Assembly: GCA_025454405.1 (NCBI GenBank)
Contig: JALOON010000035.1
Location: forward strand, 1-50,801
Reading direction: 5' to 3'
Length of the DNA stretch: 50,801 bases
DNA from: Oscillatoriaceae cyanobacterium Prado104
Lineage (GTDB): Bacteria > Cyanobacteriota > Cyanobacteriia > Cyanobacteriales > Microcoleaceae
In this document: one piece after another, positions 41,582-50,801 of the stretch
How the letters are laid out: each line of letters starts with the position of its first letter
How positions within the stretch are numbered: position 1 is the first letter of the stretch
Translations under genes and position numbers: made by a program
The notes under the pieces: model-generated
Told to the model about the DNA's origin: nothing
What the model saw: only the letters and a program-made list of their open reading frames with translations
Databases searched by the model: none

Positions 41582-42574
41582 ATGCAATCTATGCTTCCCG
41601 GTGCGCCTTGGTTGTTAGCGCACAAGTCGATGCTGGCAGTCGATCGACCTCAAAAATTTTCCTTGTACGGTAATGATTATGTAATGTGGAAAGATCCGGC
41701 CGGAGAGATCCGCGCCTTGCCCAACGCCTGCCCGCACATGGGGGCAATGCTATCGGAGGGATGGTGCGAAGTCGAAAGCGATGGCAGCAGCGGTGTTGTC
41801 TGTCCGTTTCACGCGCTGAAATTCGATCGATCGGGCTGCACTGTTTTGCCGGGAACAAACAAGAAAACATTACCTCTATTGGAACCTTTAGAGTTAATTA
41901 TTCAAGGCGATTTTATTTGGTCTTACGGGCAGTACGAACCCCAAATACCTATTCCCACCGTACTGAATGAAATTGCTAATAATTACGATTTTGTCGGGCA
42001 TACCGGAGACAGAAGTGTGGAAACAGATTTACTAACCATGCTGCTGAACATGCACGACTACAACCATCAAAACGGCACCCACCGGGATTTATTTCGGATT
42101 ACTGAGGTGCAATTCCATCAATTTATCGATGACGGGCATCAATCCCATGCGTTCTACGATATGCCCACAGCCCCTTACACTTTGGTCGAAAAGCTGAGGA
42201 AACCGGATTTATTTCTGCTGCCTGCTACGATTAAAGCGCATTTAGAAAATCATTTTCCATCGCTAATAATTTTTCATGGAGAAATGCCTTTGGGGAAAGC
42301 AGCGCAGTGTCACTTATTTGTACCGGAAGCCGAAAATCGGACGCGCACTTACATTTTACTGTTTGGCAAAGCTTCGCATCCTGCCTTTAAGGTATTTGGC
42401 AGCACTTATCTGAAGTTTGGGAAAGTTGTAGTGGATCAAGATGCGGATATTTTGGGGAAAATTTATCCGAATTCGCCTCAGAAAGTTAAACTTAATAATG
42501 AAGTGGGCATGGATTGGGTAAGGCGGAATTTTGCCAGCTTTCCTCATGTCGCTTCGCCGAATCTGTCAAAATGA
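41582..42574 (+). CDS. Rieske [2Fe-2S] non-heme iron oxygenase
   Basis: A 330-residue ring-hydroxylating-type oxygenase. The Rieske cluster ligands are Cys50 and His52 (ACPHMGA) and Cys74 and His77 (CPFHALK). The mononuclear iron motif D-x2-H-x4-H appears as D159, H162, H167 in HDYNHQNGTHRD. The cyanobacterial relatives I recall act on pigments, lipids or unknown hydrophobic substrates; the sequence does not show which. A ferredoxin/reductase partner is not in the window. It has a strong Shine-Dalgarno and is divergent from a TetR gene, which suggests inducible expression in response to a small molecule. Confidence 0.9.
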   Translation: MQSMLPGAPWLLAHKSMLAVDRPQKFSLYGNDYVMWKDPAGEIRALPNACPHMGAMLSEGWCEVESDGSSGVVCPFHALKFDRSGCTVLPGTNKKTLPLLEPLELIIQGDFIWSYGQYEPQIPIPTVLNEIANNYDFVGHTGDRSVETDLLTMLLNMHDYNHQNGTHRDLFRITEVQFHQFIDDGHQSHAFYDMPTAPYTLVEKLRKPDLFLLPATIKAHLENHFPSLIIFHGEMPLGKAAQCHLFVPEAENRTRTYILLFGKASHPAFKVFGSTYLKFGKVVVDQDADILGKIYPNSPQKVKLNNEVGMDWVRRNFASFPHVASPNLSK

Positions 42575-42680
42575 GCTAAGTTAAAATGGGAACACTTTCA
42601 ATAATTGAAATTGCTCCAGATCTTCCGGTTAGGCGGTTATAGAAACCGGGAAATTTTTAATTTGAAAATTCTGTTTGATT

Positions 42681-43310
42681 TTAACTAATTTGGCTTTTTA
42701 CCCAATTTTGAAAGGCTTTAACTAATTCCAAATAATCCATTGTTTCCGCTTGTTCCAAAAATCTGACAATCTCTAAAATCGGGACGATCGGAAATGCCAA
42801 ACTTCGATCGCGCTCCACATATTCCTTATTTTCTAACCTGTTAATTCTCAATTGCGAGCCATTGTAAATCCAAACTTCCGGCACTCCCAGAGAGGCACAA
42901 ATTTGCAAGATAATTTCCGAGCGACTGCCAACATCAATTTCCAGCACTAACTCCGGCGGCAGATCTTGACTCATGTTAATTCTTTTTTTGCCTTTAATTG
43001 CACTAGCATTCTGGATGTAAAAACAACCATCTGTTTCTGCACCAACAAGTTCGGGAAGTTTAAATGTAGTAGATCCGAGGGGTTCGATTCTTACGGCTAA
43101 TTCTTCAGCTAAGGTTTCCACAAATCTACCCAATACTTCTTTGTAAAATTCGCGCTCTGGAGTAGGTACAATAATTTCTAAATTTCCGCGATTGTATCTC
43201 AGCCGGAGTCGCCTGTAACTGAATTCGGCAAGCATAGTTTCGTAGCTTTGCCAACTGATACCCGATAGTTGAACGGTTTGTTCGGGCGGAGTGAAAGTTT
43301 TTGCTGTCAT
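42681..43310 (-). CDS. Uma2-family (DUF820) putative endonuclease-fold protein
   Basis: A 209-residue member of the PD-(D/E)XK-like Uma2 family, greatly expanded in filamentous cyanobacteria. Typical blocks are SYRRLRLRYNRGNLEIIVPTPEREFYK, ETDGCFYIQN, PPELVLEIDVGSRSE and GVPEVWIYNG, with the Asp and Glu residues of the nuclease-like core. The cellular role of the family is not established. ATG 43310 is preferred; the frame opens at 43484 but that part lacks family similarity. It lies between the Rieske gene and thiC; about 310 bases beyond it, to thiC, hold only a broken GTGCGCAGTGC palindrome. Confidence 0.88.
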   Translation of the reverse strand: MTAKTFTPPEQTVQLSGISWQSYETMLAEFSYRRLRLRYNRGNLEIIVPTPEREFYKEVLGRFVETLAEELAVRIEPLGSTTFKLPELVGAETDGCFYIQNASAIKGKKRINMSQDLPPELVLEIDVGSRSEIILQICASLGVPEVWIYNGSQLRINRLENKEYVERDRSLAFPIVPILEIVRFLEQAETMDYLELVKAFQNWVKSQIS

Positions 43311-43620
43311 CACATTGCTTTGCCGAAGAGTTCGATCTGACTTTTCAATTATACCATTAATTAAGCTCGATGGGTCGATCGCCTGTCTCTTTAAAGATAC
43401 AAGGGGCGGTTTTGCCAAGATATTTGAAATTATCGACAAATTATATAAACCCACCCCCACCCACGAAAAATCCCCAATAGACAAGCGATTTTTTGCTGTT
43501 CTTCACTGACCGTAGGTAATTGTGACTCTCAAACCATAAAAGTCAAGTAAGAGTTTGTTTTATATATTAGTAAGATGCGCAGTGCTCCCTACCAACTACT
43601 AGCACTGCGCGCACTGCAAA

Positions 43621-45092
<1,472 letters not shown>

Positions 45093-45244
45093 TGGCTTAT
45101 CATACTAGCACTTATGTTTGGGAAATCTTAAATTTTAATAATAACTTACACAACTATGTAAAAATTTAAAATTTTTCACGATTTTTATTGCGGTAGAGTA
45201 CGCGCTGCGCACCCTACATACACCATACATAATGGAGTAACTTT

Positions 45245-45454
45245 ATGTTGTTTGAACTTTCTGCAAAAATTGTGGAAATTCAAGTGGATTCTTTTTTCAT
45301 TGGCTTTTCGTCAGGGGAGGATAACGAACTTTATTTCGTTATCCTAAGAGATGAATTTTATATAAAAGAGGCTCTTCCTAACGTCAAGAGTGTTTACTGG
45401 GAGATAGACGACCAATCTTGGGGAGAGTATGGAGAAATTAAAGAAGTTACTTGA
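45245..45454 (+). CDS. Small protein resembling an Imm10-type immunity protein, probably truncated
   Basis: A 69-residue acidic protein. The ending VYWEIDDQSWGEYGEIKEV recalls, from memory, the Y-x-E-x-D-D-Q-S...GGI-x-x-V block of Imm10 immunity proteins of polymorphic toxin systems; relatives continue for about 25 residues more. A GGAG lies eight bases before the ATG. Its 3' end overlaps the opposite-strand Uma2 gene by 61 bases, just where that Uma2 protein carries an extra tail. No toxin gene is nearby. Family assignment is tentative. Confidence 0.45.
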   Translation: MLFELSAKIVEIQVDSFFIGFSSGEDNELYFVILRDEFYIKEALPNVKSVYWEIDDQSWGEYGEIKEVT

Positions 45455-46044
45455 AATCGCGATCGAGAATTGGGAAGCTCGCCCAAACCTAAAATTAAAT
45501 CAACACTCACTTCAAACTCAGGAAAAGCCAGCGGCGAAATTATCGAGCCGCGTTCCAACTTTTGCATAAAACTATAGCTATTTGCTGTCGGTTCGCGATA
45601 AACTTCTACACAATTTTCTTCCAGATCCCACAGCCATACTTCTTGAATGCCGGAGCGTGCGTAGTTGGGAACTTTCACATCGCGATCGAAATCAACTGTG
45701 CTATCGGAAACCTCGATTAATAGCAATACTTCATCCGGCATTGGATGGGCTGTAGCGTAGTAATCAGCACGAAATTGCAGCAATACTACATCCGGTTGAG
45801 GTTCTGTTCTTTCTGTTAGCTGGATCGGGTTTTGAGCATCTAAAATAGCACTTTCTTCTGGAATTGCTCGCAACTGTCCGATAAGTCGGCGCACGCAACT
45901 TGCATGACGAGTTCCAATTGCTGCCATGACGATGATTTCTCCTTCGATCAATTCAACTCTGTCATCTGGACTAAAAACACCAGCTTCAGCCATCAGATGA
46001 TATTCTTGGACTGTAAATAGCCGTCTTTGCATTTGAACAGACAT
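45394..46044 (-). CDS. Uma2-family protein, tandem copy 1 with an added C-terminal tail
   Basis: A 216-residue Uma2 protein nearly identical to the copy at 46124-46684. Differences concentrate in one segment (RRLIGQLRAIPEESAILDAQN versus KRLVRRFSAIPEEIAIVGAQD). The core has RVELIEGEIIVMA, PQPDVVLLQFRADYY, DEVLLLIEVSDSTVDFDRDVK and GIQEVWLWDLEENCVEVYREP, with the conserved Asp/Glu residues. Copy 2 stops at DAILV; this copy continues for about 34 further residues that overlap a plus-strand small gene. GGAGAA precedes the ATG. Function of the family is unsettled. Confidence 0.85.
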   Translation of the reverse strand: MSVQMQRRLFTVQEYHLMAEAGVFSPDDRVELIEGEIIVMAAIGTRHASCVRRLIGQLRAIPEESAILDAQNPIQLTERTEPQPDVVLLQFRADYYATAHPMPDEVLLLIEVSDSTVDFDRDVKVPNYARSGIQEVWLWDLEENCVEVYREPTANSYSFMQKLERGSIISPLAFPEFEVSVDLILGLGELPNSRSRFQVTSLISPYSPQDWSSISQ

Positions 46045-46123
46045 AACTATTCTCCATTTTCAACAGTTGTTATAACTTTACCATGTTTGTCTGTAACATT
46101 AAACTCGATCCGGCGCGATTTCC

Positions 46124-46684
46124 CTAAACCAAAATCGCATCAATACTTACTTCAAACTCGGGAAAAGCTAGTGGCGAAATTATTGCTCCTCGTTCCAACT
46201 TTTGCATAAAACTATAGCTATTTGCTGTCGGTTCGCGATAAACTTCGACACAATTTTCTTCCAGATCCCACAGCCATACTTCTTGAATGCCGGAGCGTGC
46301 GTAGTTGGGAACTTTCACATCGCGATCGAAATCAACTGTGCTATCTGAAACCTCTACTAATAGCAATACTTCATCCGGCATTGGATGGGCTGTAGCGTAG
46401 TAATCAGCACGAAATTGCAGCAATACCACATCCGGCTGAGGTTGTGTTCTTTCTGTTAGCTGAATTGGGTCTTGAGCGCCCACAATAGCAATTTCTTCTG
46501 GAATTGCGCTAAACCGCCGGACTAAGCGCTTTACACAACTTGCATGACGGGTTCCAATTGCTGCCATGACGATGATTTCTCCTTCGATCAATTCAACTCT
46601 ATCATCTGGACTAAAAACACCAGCTTCAGCCATCAGATGATATTCTTGGACTGTAAATAGCCGTCTTTGCATTTTTACAGACAT
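46124..46684 (-). CDS. Uma2-family protein, tandem copy 2
   Basis: A 186-residue Uma2 protein of ordinary length, upstream twin of the preceding entry. The duplicated unit is about 640 bases and includes some 60 bases of leader (ACATAACTATTCTCC... and TTGTTATAACTTTAC). Near-identity at the DNA level shows a recent tandem duplication, with one divergent patch in the middle that could reflect gene conversion with another Uma2 gene. Conserved Uma2 residues are all present. Confidence 0.87.
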   Translation of the reverse strand: MSVKMQRRLFTVQEYHLMAEAGVFSPDDRVELIEGEIIVMAAIGTRHASCVKRLVRRFSAIPEEIAIVGAQDPIQLTERTQPQPDVVLLQFRADYYATAHPMPDEVLLLVEVSDSTVDFDRDVKVPNYARSGIQEVWLWDLEENCVEVYREPTANSYSFMQKLERGAIISPLAFPEFEVSIDAILV

Positions 46685-46775
46685 AACTATTCTCCTTTTT
46701 CAACTGTTGTTATAACTTTACTATATTTGTTTGTAATATCTCAAACATTGCACCAAGGTCAATTGGATGTTATTC

Positions 46776-46842
46776 GTGGGGCGGGGGCGGGTTTATTTAA
46801 CCTGTAGGCTGCGTTTAAAGCTGTTGGCGAACCCGCCCCTAC
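46776..46842. repeat. Dispersed element with inverted GTGGGGCGGG/CCCGCCCCTAC ends
   Basis: Best-preserved copy of the family also at 31791-31859 and 35935-36000. It begins GTGGGGCGGGGGCGGGTTTA and ends GGCGAACCCGCCCCTAC. It lies between the Uma2 pair and lepA, on an otherwise empty 294-base stretch. Confidence 0.7.
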
Positions 46843-46978
46843 AAGATATTTGGTTAGACGTTCGCGGGTCGATCGTACTCGATATAACTATGAGAATTAT
46901 CCTTAGATTTAGCATAATTATACAATAAACAACTTATGTAAGGACGATCGCCTTTAAGGACGATCGCCCCAACACGGA

Positions 46979-48793
46979 TTACGAATCTCGATCGAGCTTC
47001 AACACCGCCATAAAAGCCTCCTGCGGCACATCTACAGTACCCACAGACTTCATCCGTTTCTTACCCTTTGCTTGCTTTTGCAGCAGCTTTTTCTTCCGCG
47101 AAATATCCCCGCCGTAACACTTCGCTAACACATCTTTTCGCAAAGCCGGAATGTGTTCGCTGGCAATTACTTTAGCGCCGATCGCTGCTTGAATCGGCAC
47201 CTTAAATTGGTGGCGGGGAATCAATTCCTTGAGTTTTTCCGTCAAGCCGCGGCCGACATTGTAAGCTTTATCCCGGTGCACGATCATCGCCAAAGCATCC
47301 ACCGGATCGCCGTTAATTAAAATGTCCAATTTCACCAGCGGATTTTCGCGGTAGCCGATGAGATGGTATTCCATGCTCGCATAACCGCGCGATCGCGATT
47401 TCATCTGATCGAAAAAGTCCGTTACCACTTCCGCCAAAGGCAACTCGTAAATCAGCGTAGTTCGCCCCTGACTCAGATATTTCATATCCTTAAAAATGCC
47501 CCGCCGGTTTTGAGACAACTCCATCAACGTACCCACATAACTTTCCGGCGCGAGCATTTCTACCTGCACGTAAGGTTCCTCGATTTTCTCCCGGTGCTGC
47601 GGTTCCGGTAAGTGACTCGGATTGTCAATTGTCAGGACTTCTCCCTTATTTGTCGTCACTTGATAAACCACAGAAGGAGCAGTCACAATCAAATCCAAAT
47701 TGTATTCTCTTTCCAACCTTTCTTGAACGATTTCCATGTGCAGCAAACCCAAGAATCCGCAGCGAAAACCAAATCCCATCGCACTCGAAGTTTCCGGTTC
47801 GTAAGAAAGCGCTGAATCGTTGAGTTCGAGTTTTTCTAAAGCTTCCCGCAAATCGGGAAATTGGTCGGCATCGGTGGGAAACAAACCGCAAAATACCATC
47901 GGTTTCGCTTCAGTATAACCGGGCAAAGGCTCCGAGGCTGCCTTCTTCACCAAAGTAATCGTATCTCCCACCCGAGCATCAGCTACTGCTTTGATTGCCG
48001 CAGCCAGATAACCCACTTCTCCAGCGTGCAATTCCTCGACTTGAACTTGTGTCGGAGAAAGCACTCCCAATTCATCAATTACATACTCCTTGTCCGAGGC
48101 CATCAACAGGACGCGATCGCCCTTTTTGAGGCTGCCATCCATTACCCGAAAATAAACAATTACACCGCGATAAGCATCGTAATAACTGTCAAAAATTAGC
48201 GCCCGCAGCGGTTCGTCAACCGTATCCTGCGGCGGCGGCACTAAATCGACGATCGACTCCAAAATCTCATCAATACCGATGCCTTCCTTCGCAGAAGCTA
48301 GAATTGCCCCGCTGCAGTCGAGGCCGACAATTTCTTCTATTTCCCCTTTTACCCGTTCCGGTTCCGCCCCCGGCAGGTCTATTTTATTTAAAACAGGAAT
48401 AATTTCCAAATTGTGTTCGAGGGCGAGGTAGACATTGGCCAAGGTTTGCGCTTCGACACCTTGAGAGGCATCTACCACCAGCAGCGCCCCTTCGCAAGCA
48501 GCAAGCGATCGCGAAACTTCGTAGGAGAAATCCACGTGTCCGGGAGTGTCGATCAGGTTCAGAACGTACTCCTGACCGTCTTTGGCTGTATAATTCATCC
48601 GGGCCGCTTGCAGCTTGATTGTAATGCCGCGCTCCCGTTCGAGATCCATACTGTCTAAAAACTGCTCCTTCATCTCCCGTTCCTGAACCGTCCCAGTCGC
48701 CTGCAACAGGCGATCGGCCAAGGTGGATTTTCCGTGGTCGATGTGAGCAATAATCGAAAAATTGCGAATGCGAGATACAGGGACGTTTGTCAT
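46979..48793 (-). CDS. lepA: Elongation factor 4 (LepA)
   Basis: Translational GTPase that binds the ribosome and helps under stress or in initiation and assembly. It has 604 residues from ATG 48793. Motifs are G1 [15 protein letters not shown] (G2), DTPGHVDF (G3), NKIDLPGA (G4) and SAKEG (G5). The LepA-specific C-terminal domain has [17 protein letters not shown] and [10 protein letters not shown], ending with [16 protein letters not shown]. The frame runs 15 codons further upstream, but [21 protein letters not shown] is the family N-terminus. Neighbours offer no operon link. Confidence 0.96.
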   Translation of the reverse strand: MTNVPVSRIRNFSIIAHIDHGKSTLADRLLQATGTVQEREMKEQFLDSMDLERERGITIKLQAARMNYTAKDGQEYVLNLIDTPGHVDFSYEVSRSLAACEGALLVVDASQGVEAQTLANVYLALEHNLEIIPVLNKIDLPGAEPERVKGEIEEIVGLDCSGAILASAKEGIGIDEILESIVDLVPPPQDTVDEPLRALIFDSYYDAYRGVIVYFRVMDGSLKKGDRVLLMASDKEYVIDELGVLSPTQVQVEELHAGEVGYLAAAIKAVADARVGDTITLVKKAASEPLPGYTEAKPMVFCGLFPTDADQFPDLREALEKLELNDSALSYEPETSSAMGFGFRCGFLGLLHMEIVQERLEREYNLDLIVTAPSVVYQVTTNKGEVLTIDNPSHLPEPQHREKIEEPYVQVEMLAPESYVGTLMELSQNRRGIFKDMKYLSQGRTTLIYELPLAEVVTDFFDQMKSRSRGYASMEYHLIGYRENPLVKLDILINGDPVDALAMIVHRDKAYNVGRGLTEKLKELIPRHQFKVPIQAAIGAKVIASEHIPALRKDVLAKCYGGDISRKKKLLQKQAKGKKRMKSVGTVDVPQEAFMAVLKLDRDS

Positions 48794-49266
48794 AGGAGGT
48801 GTCGGCAAAAGATTGACTTTTGTTGTATGATTGCACAAGCAAGAGTAGAGCGCTTGCTAAAATCCCTTACTGGGAGAGCCATCTGGGATTGCGATCTGGG
48901 ATATTCATCTGAGATGGCCGTCGCGGATTGAGATCGCGGATTGAGATCGAACAGCCAGCTAAACCTACTCGCATTTGATTGTTTTCCTAGAGCGCCCTCC
49001 GATCGGAATCGAGACGACTCGAATCAAGACGACAAAAGGAAAAAACTTTTCTCTCTCATTCTCTCTCTCCTTCTCATTGTACGGGAAGCTCTTAATCAGT
49101 TAAAGAAACATTGGGTGCAAATCTCCAACTTAAAACCTCCAGCCCCGTCAGGTTGTCGGAACTCAGGTTGTCGGAACACAATAAGTCATCTCTTCCTGCA
49201 AAACCAACAGGCAGAAATTCCCAGCAGGAATGAAAATTTAAAAATTAAAACTAGGATTTTTTAATT
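48794..49266. repeat. Intergenic region with short tandem duplications
   Basis: No supported gene. TCGCGGATTGAGA is doubled at about 48921-48946. TCAGGTTGTCGGAAC is doubled perfectly at 49148-49177. AT/CT-rich sequence with CTCTCATTCTCTC lies between them. These are small recent duplications; a function is not evident. The promoter of the RHH gene should lie near its right end. Confidence 0.5.
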
Positions 49267-49494
49267 ATGAGCGATTCCAGCATACACTCCCACAGTGCCT
49301 CAGAAAAAGTAGAAGTATCTATCCATATCGATTCTGAACTGCTCGACCAAATCAAGCACTTGACAAATGACCCGAGCAAAGTGATTGAAACTGCTATCAG
49401 GCAATGGCTCAGAGGCGAGCGCCGAGAAGACGATTTGGCTTTAAGCTTGCGCCGCAACCCCCCAGTCCCGCCTCGGGGCGAGTGGAACGACTGA
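49267..49494 (+). CDS. Ribbon-helix-helix (CopG/CcdA-like) DNA-binding protein
   Basis: A 75-residue protein whose centre, KVEVSIHIDSELLDQIKHLTNDPSKVIETAIRQWLRG, has the strand-helix-helix pattern of RHH DNA-binding domains. The tail is Pro- and Arg-rich (RRNPPVPPRGEWND). Such proteins are often antitoxins, but no toxin frame follows: the next 440 bases are non-coding. It may be an orphan antitoxin or a stand-alone regulator. The ATG has only a weak AGGA upstream. Confidence 0.7.
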   Translation: MSDSSIHSHSASEKVEVSIHIDSELLDQIKHLTNDPSKVIETAIRQWLRGERREDDLALSLRRNPPVPPRGEWND

Positions 49495-49527
49495 AACCAG
49501 ATCGCTCTTTAGGAACATTAAAATCGG

Positions 49528-49553
49528 CAGGCGCAAAATTTCCCTCGCCTGCA
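49528..49553. terminator. Hairpin after the RHH gene
   Basis: GCAGGCG (from 49529) pairs with CGCCTGC (to 49553) around an A/T/C loop, 35 bases after the RHH stop. It has no long T run, so termination is a guess. The remaining sequence to 49934 is AT-rich with nothing recognised apart from leader sequence of the sensor gene. Confidence 0.35.
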
Positions 49554-49934
49554 AAACCACAACTTTTATTGCCCAAAGCATCTGATTTTTCGCAGTCAAT
49601 CCATCTTGAAACGCTGACAGGATAATGCCACGATCGATTTGAACCAGCAAACTGCAAAGCGGTTGCGCTCCGGATCGAGTAGGAAGATCTAATAGCAATA
49701 TTAGAAATCTGAAACTGGATTCGTAAGAATTAGGCTCGGGGGATGTTCCACAATTAAAATTGAGGATTGGTTTATTTATAACCTATTAATTTGCTACAAA
49801 ATGATAATTAATCCAGTAATTTAGATCCAGTGATAATTTTTATTTCGGGATCGTTTTCATCAAGTTAACAGTGACAACTGTTGTAATAAGAAAAAAGATT
49901 GCTCCCCATTATAGCCATTTTCCCCGCTACTCTG

Positions 49935-50801
49935 ATGGACTCTCAAACAGATTTCCGGCGATCGAGCCTCGCCTCTTATGCCTTTTTTCAAGAGTTAGGG
50001 GCAGAGTTAATATTTACCCAAGATGTCGAAGGCCGATATCTATCTTTCTACTGGCAAAAAGCCGAGCAGTACGCTCCAACAGCAGAACAAATAGCAGATC
50101 GTCCCGCAAGCGAAACCCTGCAACCAATCGCCCCCGGATTGTACCTCGCTCGCCTGCGCCGCATTCTAGATACCCTCGTACCCGAGCGCTTCAGCTATCA
50201 ATTTTACTATGGGGGCAAACATTTGATTTTCGACCTGAGTGCAGCTCCGGTTTTGACCTCAAGTGGCAAAGCTGAAAAAATTTTAGTGACGGGCAGGCTG
50301 CTGGACGATCGAGCCACAGATTGGTGCACCTCGGATTCCGAAGAATTAATCGCCTATCCTGCCTTAGTAACCCGATCGTTCGACCTCCCAAAAAAGCCTC
50401 TGGCAGCCCTCCGCATCTCCGGTAGAACCCTCCCCCCTTACTCGGAAATCGATCGCGAAATTATCGCTCAAATCGCTCAAAACCTCCACAAAACCCTAGA
50501 TTTAAAAACAATTTGGCAGCAAACAGCTAACAGTTTGGGCGAAGTTTTAAACGCCAGCCGCTGCATCATCTGTTCTGCCAAACAAACAGGCGAAAAAATC
50601 AGTTCCTCCCAAGTCGCAACCTCAGAAAATCAACAGGATTTCAATTCACCAGCGATCGAATTTCCCTCTCCCCCTTCCCCCCTCTCCCCCTCTCCCTCTC
50701 TCGCCTCTCCCCCTCCCCCCCTCTCCCCCTCTCCCTCTCTCGCCTCTCCCCCTCCCCCCCTCTCCCCCTCTCCCTCTCTCGCCTCTCCCCCTTCCCCACT
50801 C
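49935..50801 (+). CDS. PAS/GAF-domain sensor protein, cut by the window edge
   Basis: The frame from ATG 49935 is open for 289 codons to the window end. Residues about 12-125 form a PAS-like domain (FFQELGAELIFTQDVEGRYLSFYWQKAEQY; RFSYQFYYGGKHLIFDLSAAPV). A linker and the start of a GAF-type domain follow: IDREIIAQIAQNLHKTLDLKTIWQQTANSLGEVLNASRCIIC, a pattern found in cyanobacterial hybrid sensor kinases and adenylate or diguanylate cyclases. The output domain is beyond the window. Instead of the expected GAF strands, the frame then enters a Pro/Ser/Leu run coded by a 39-bp repeat. Confidence 0.8.
   Translation, partial: MDSQTDFRRSSLASYAFFQELGAELIFTQDVEGRYLSFYWQKAEQYAPTAEQIADRPASETLQPIAPGLYLARLRRILDTLVPERFSYQFYYGGKHLIFDLSAAPVLTSSGKAEKILVTGRLLDDRATDWCTSDSEELIAYPALVTRSFDLPKKPLAALRISGRTLPPYSEIDREIIAQIAQNLHKTLDLKTIWQQTANSLGEVLNASRCIICSAKQTGEKISSSQVATSENQQDFNSPAIEFPSPPSPLSPSPSLASPPPPLSPSPSLASPPPPLSPSPSLASPPSPL
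50674..50801. repeat. 39-bp coding minisatellite, continues past the window
   Basis: TCGCCTCTCCCCCT recurs at 50701, 50740 and 50779, an exact 39-base period. Thirteen residues per unit (PLSPSPSLASPPP) stay in frame with the sensor gene. The strand is almost free of A and G. The array is unfinished at the edge, so the copy number is unknown. Confidence 0.9.

Noticed and set aside
48941..49264. 107-codon plus-strand frame before the RHH gene
   Set aside because: It spans the tandem micro-duplications, has no ribosome site or family features, and its composition is that of non-coding DNA.
50674..50801. CRISPR array
   Set aside because: The units are contiguous 39-bp tandem repeats without unique spacers and lie in an open frame.

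Overview
The window comes from a cyanobacterium, probably a filamentous one of the Microcoleus/Oscillatoria type. GCGATCGC (HIP1) octamers and CGATCG cores are scattered throughout. Heptanucleotide repeats (TCAACTG/TCAACTA and TTTTGAG types) sit between genes. The gene content fits: a miaE/ftsH/thiC/lepA housekeeping set, an exosortase/PEP-CTERM pair, Uma2 genes and 4-Cys Ser/Thr kinases. The genus is inference; the phylum is well supported.

Bases 289-25578 form a Wzx/Wzy-type exopolysaccharide locus. It holds a Wzc-like tyrosine autokinase (minus strand), a PglF/CapD-type sugar-nucleotide 4,6-dehydratase fused to a degenerate EAL domain, a flippase, three GT4 glycosyltransferases, a Wzy-like polymerase, a secreted beta-helix (pectate-lyase-like) protein, a Ser/Thr kinase, two FemAB/GNAT-like acyltransferases, a methyltransferase with a decayed tandem copy, a PglC-like initiating phosphoglycosyl transferase and a PglE-like aminotransferase. 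It ends with UDP-glucuronate decarboxylase (interrupted in its active site by an endonuclease-type intein) and UDP-glucose dehydrogenase. Together these genes suggest a repeat unit with a 4-amino-4,6-dideoxy sugar as first residue and UDP-xylose/GlcA-derived sugars, assembled on undecaprenyl phosphate, flipped and polymerised, under control of two kinase types and possibly c-di-GMP. No Wza/OPX gene is visible.

Bases 25600-33600 carry a small unknown protein, a SnoaL-like protein, a minus-strand pair of an exosortase (with an EpsI-like tail) and a multi-membrane VIT/vWA protein ending in a PEP-CTERM signal, then smpB, an unannotated one-helix microprotein and a GH108-like muramidase.

Bases 33600-49500 are housekeeping and accessory genes: a TPR/GT41 (SPINDLY-like) protein, miaE, a GNAT, an FMN reductase, ftsH, a TetR regulator with a transposase-like zinc ribbon at its C-terminus, a divergent Rieske oxygenase, three Uma2 genes (two a very recent tandem duplication), thiC with a TPP riboswitch, lepA, and an RHH protein. 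The right edge cuts a PAS/GAF sensor whose reading frame contains a 39-bp Pro/Ser/Leu minisatellite.

The most unusual items are the dehydratase-EAL fusion, the intein beside the catalytic tyrosine of the decarboxylase, the TetR-zinc ribbon fusion with a linked dispersed repeat, and the triple ~75-bp repeat before the initiating transferase. Start sites were chosen by eye from ribosome-binding sites, overlaps and family N-termini.
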